DNA of 64,000 nucleotides. Origin: J054 sp963850255 (GTDB lineage: Bacteria; Pseudomonadota; Gammaproteobacteria; Steroidobacterales; GCA-2729495). The stretch lies in assembly GCA_963850255.1 (NCBI GenBank), contig CAWKLL010000016.1, positions 1-64,000 on the forward strand. Reading direction: 5' to 3'. The notes beneath the pieces were generated by a model. The model did not search any database and was not told the origin of the DNA. It saw only the letters and a program-made list of their open reading frames with translations. Positions 63,454 to 64,000 of this stretch are shown here, one piece after another. The position numbers and the translations under genes were made by a program. Within the stretch, counting starts at the first letter, position 1; every line of letters begins with the position of its first letter.

Positions 63454-64000
63454 GGCTGAAAATATCCAGGCCCATGTTGCCCGTCAGAACGACCGTATTC
63501 TGGACGCGGCAGCCGGCCTGTTTAACGAGCATGGCTACCGAGGCACGGACCTGAGCCAGATCGCCGGCGCAATCGGCCTGGCGCGCAATTCTCTGTATCG
63601 CTACTACCCGGACAAAGACCATATTCTGCTTGCTTGCCTGGAGCGCGAGATGGCGCCGATTCTCGCCCGGGTTGACGAGGTCTCGCGTTCCGGCGCTGAT
63701 CCGCGCGCCAGAATTCGTCGCTGGCTGGAGCTGCAGCTGGAAATAGCCGCCACCAGCTGTCATGGCGCCATGCAGATGGTCGAAGATGTGGGTCGCAGCT
63801 CACCGGCTATGGCGCGCAAGATTTCTGCCCTGCATGAACCGGCAGCCAGGGTGTTGCGCGAGGCTGTGGAGGAAATTCTTGACGACAGCGAGCGTGATGC
63901 TGCGCTGACCACAGCAATGATTTTCAGCATGCTGCGTTCAGCCGCCGCCTATGCCATGGCCGGCGGTCAGCAGACCCGGGTGAAAGAACAACTGGAGGAC
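63440..64000 (+). CDS. TetR-family repressor, 3' end outside window
   Basis: An open frame starting at the ATG at 63440 inside the ATPase end and running off the window. Seen: a TetR helix-turn-helix, RILDAAAGLFNEHGYRGTDL, SQIAGAIGLARNSLYRYYPD and KDHILLACLEREM, followed by a helical ligand domain with RRWLELQLEIAATSCHGAMQ. About 187 codons are visible. It likely represses its own ABC operon through the TGTCGACA-containing region upstream of 61589. Overlapping start shows translational coupling. Confidence 0.85.
   Translation, partial: MPRIEAENIQAHVARQNDRILDAAAGLFNEHGYRGTDLSQIAGAIGLARNSLYRYYPDKDHILLACLEREMAPILARVDEVSRSGADPRARIRRWLELQLEIAATSCHGAMQMVEDVGRSSPAMARKISALHEPAARVLREAVEEILDDSERDAALTTAMIFSMLRSAAAYAMAGGQQTRVKEQLED

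Overview
The window looks like two unlike pieces of DNA joined near 5.85 kb. Positions 1 to about 5,850 hold five genes: an Omp85-type outer membrane protein, mscL, a DUF4332 helix-hairpin-helix protein, a large HerA-like ATPase and a zinc-peptidase-like secreted protein. Four of the five are broken by many one-base frameshifts, and the spacers are long and AT-rich. The fifth stops early at the join. I read this as a low-accuracy contig end or chimeric join, possibly from another organism. From 5,931 to the end the sequence reads as one compact gammaproteobacterial chromosome: short spacers, many ATGA overlaps, a gammaproteobacterial-type LexA box, DUF3391 HD-GYP proteins, MsrPQ, GlnK-AmtB and a PA0069-type radical SAM protein. 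No rRNA, tRNA, CRISPR array or transposase was seen.

Layout after the join. 5.9-8.7 kb: a dihydroorotase-family amidohydrolase converging on a nitrilase-fold protein whose catalytic Cys is replaced. 8.9-13.6 kb: a three-gene 2-oxoacid oxidoreductase (GltD-like FAD/Fe-S subunit, alpha, beta), then YbjQ and a secreted dienelactone hydrolase. 14.8-15.4 kb: five tandem copies of a hairpin-forming repeat. 15.4-18.0 kb: small secreted and cupin proteins. 18.2-24.1 kb: a PAS-PAS-sigma54 activator with repeated CCGTG sites at its start, followed by a tightly packed envelope operon (CDP-alcohol phosphatidyltransferase, HAD phosphatase, VTT protein, PBP4, SH3 protein). 24.2-25.9 kb: glnK-amtB. 25.9-28.3 kb: msrPQ and DUF547. 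28.5-29.6 kb: an orphan TRAP-type binding lipoprotein, then a second array of the same hairpin repeat.

30.1-41.3 kb: alcohol dehydrogenase, a TPR/TonB-C protein, msrA, a glycine-zipper lipoprotein, an HD-GYP/EAL c-di-GMP pair, a two-subunit molybdenum oxidoreductase, a YceI lipoprotein and the radical SAM gene with a LexA box touching its start codon. 41.4-45.6 kb: a MacAB-like export operon with two permeases. 45.6-56.2 kb: cupin, Tag glycosylase, an AhpD-like protein, an orphan ParA, a coiled-coil HhH membrane protein, sirtuin, GST, a second HD-GYP, a CBS protein, DUF4404, two cytochromes c and an alpha/beta hydrolase. 56.3-64 kb: RND adaptor and pump, a methyltransferase, and an ABC permease/ATPase/TetR operon whose regulator runs off the window.

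Main points of interest: (1) the hairpin repeat family, found only in two convergent intergenic gaps and in opposite orientations; (2) the LexA box abutting the radical SAM start codon; (3) the KorAB pair with a GltD-like third subunit; (4) the operator-like repeats at the sigma54 activator; (5) the quality break and likely chimeric join near 5.85 kb. Five genes in the clean part also carry one or two frameshifts each.
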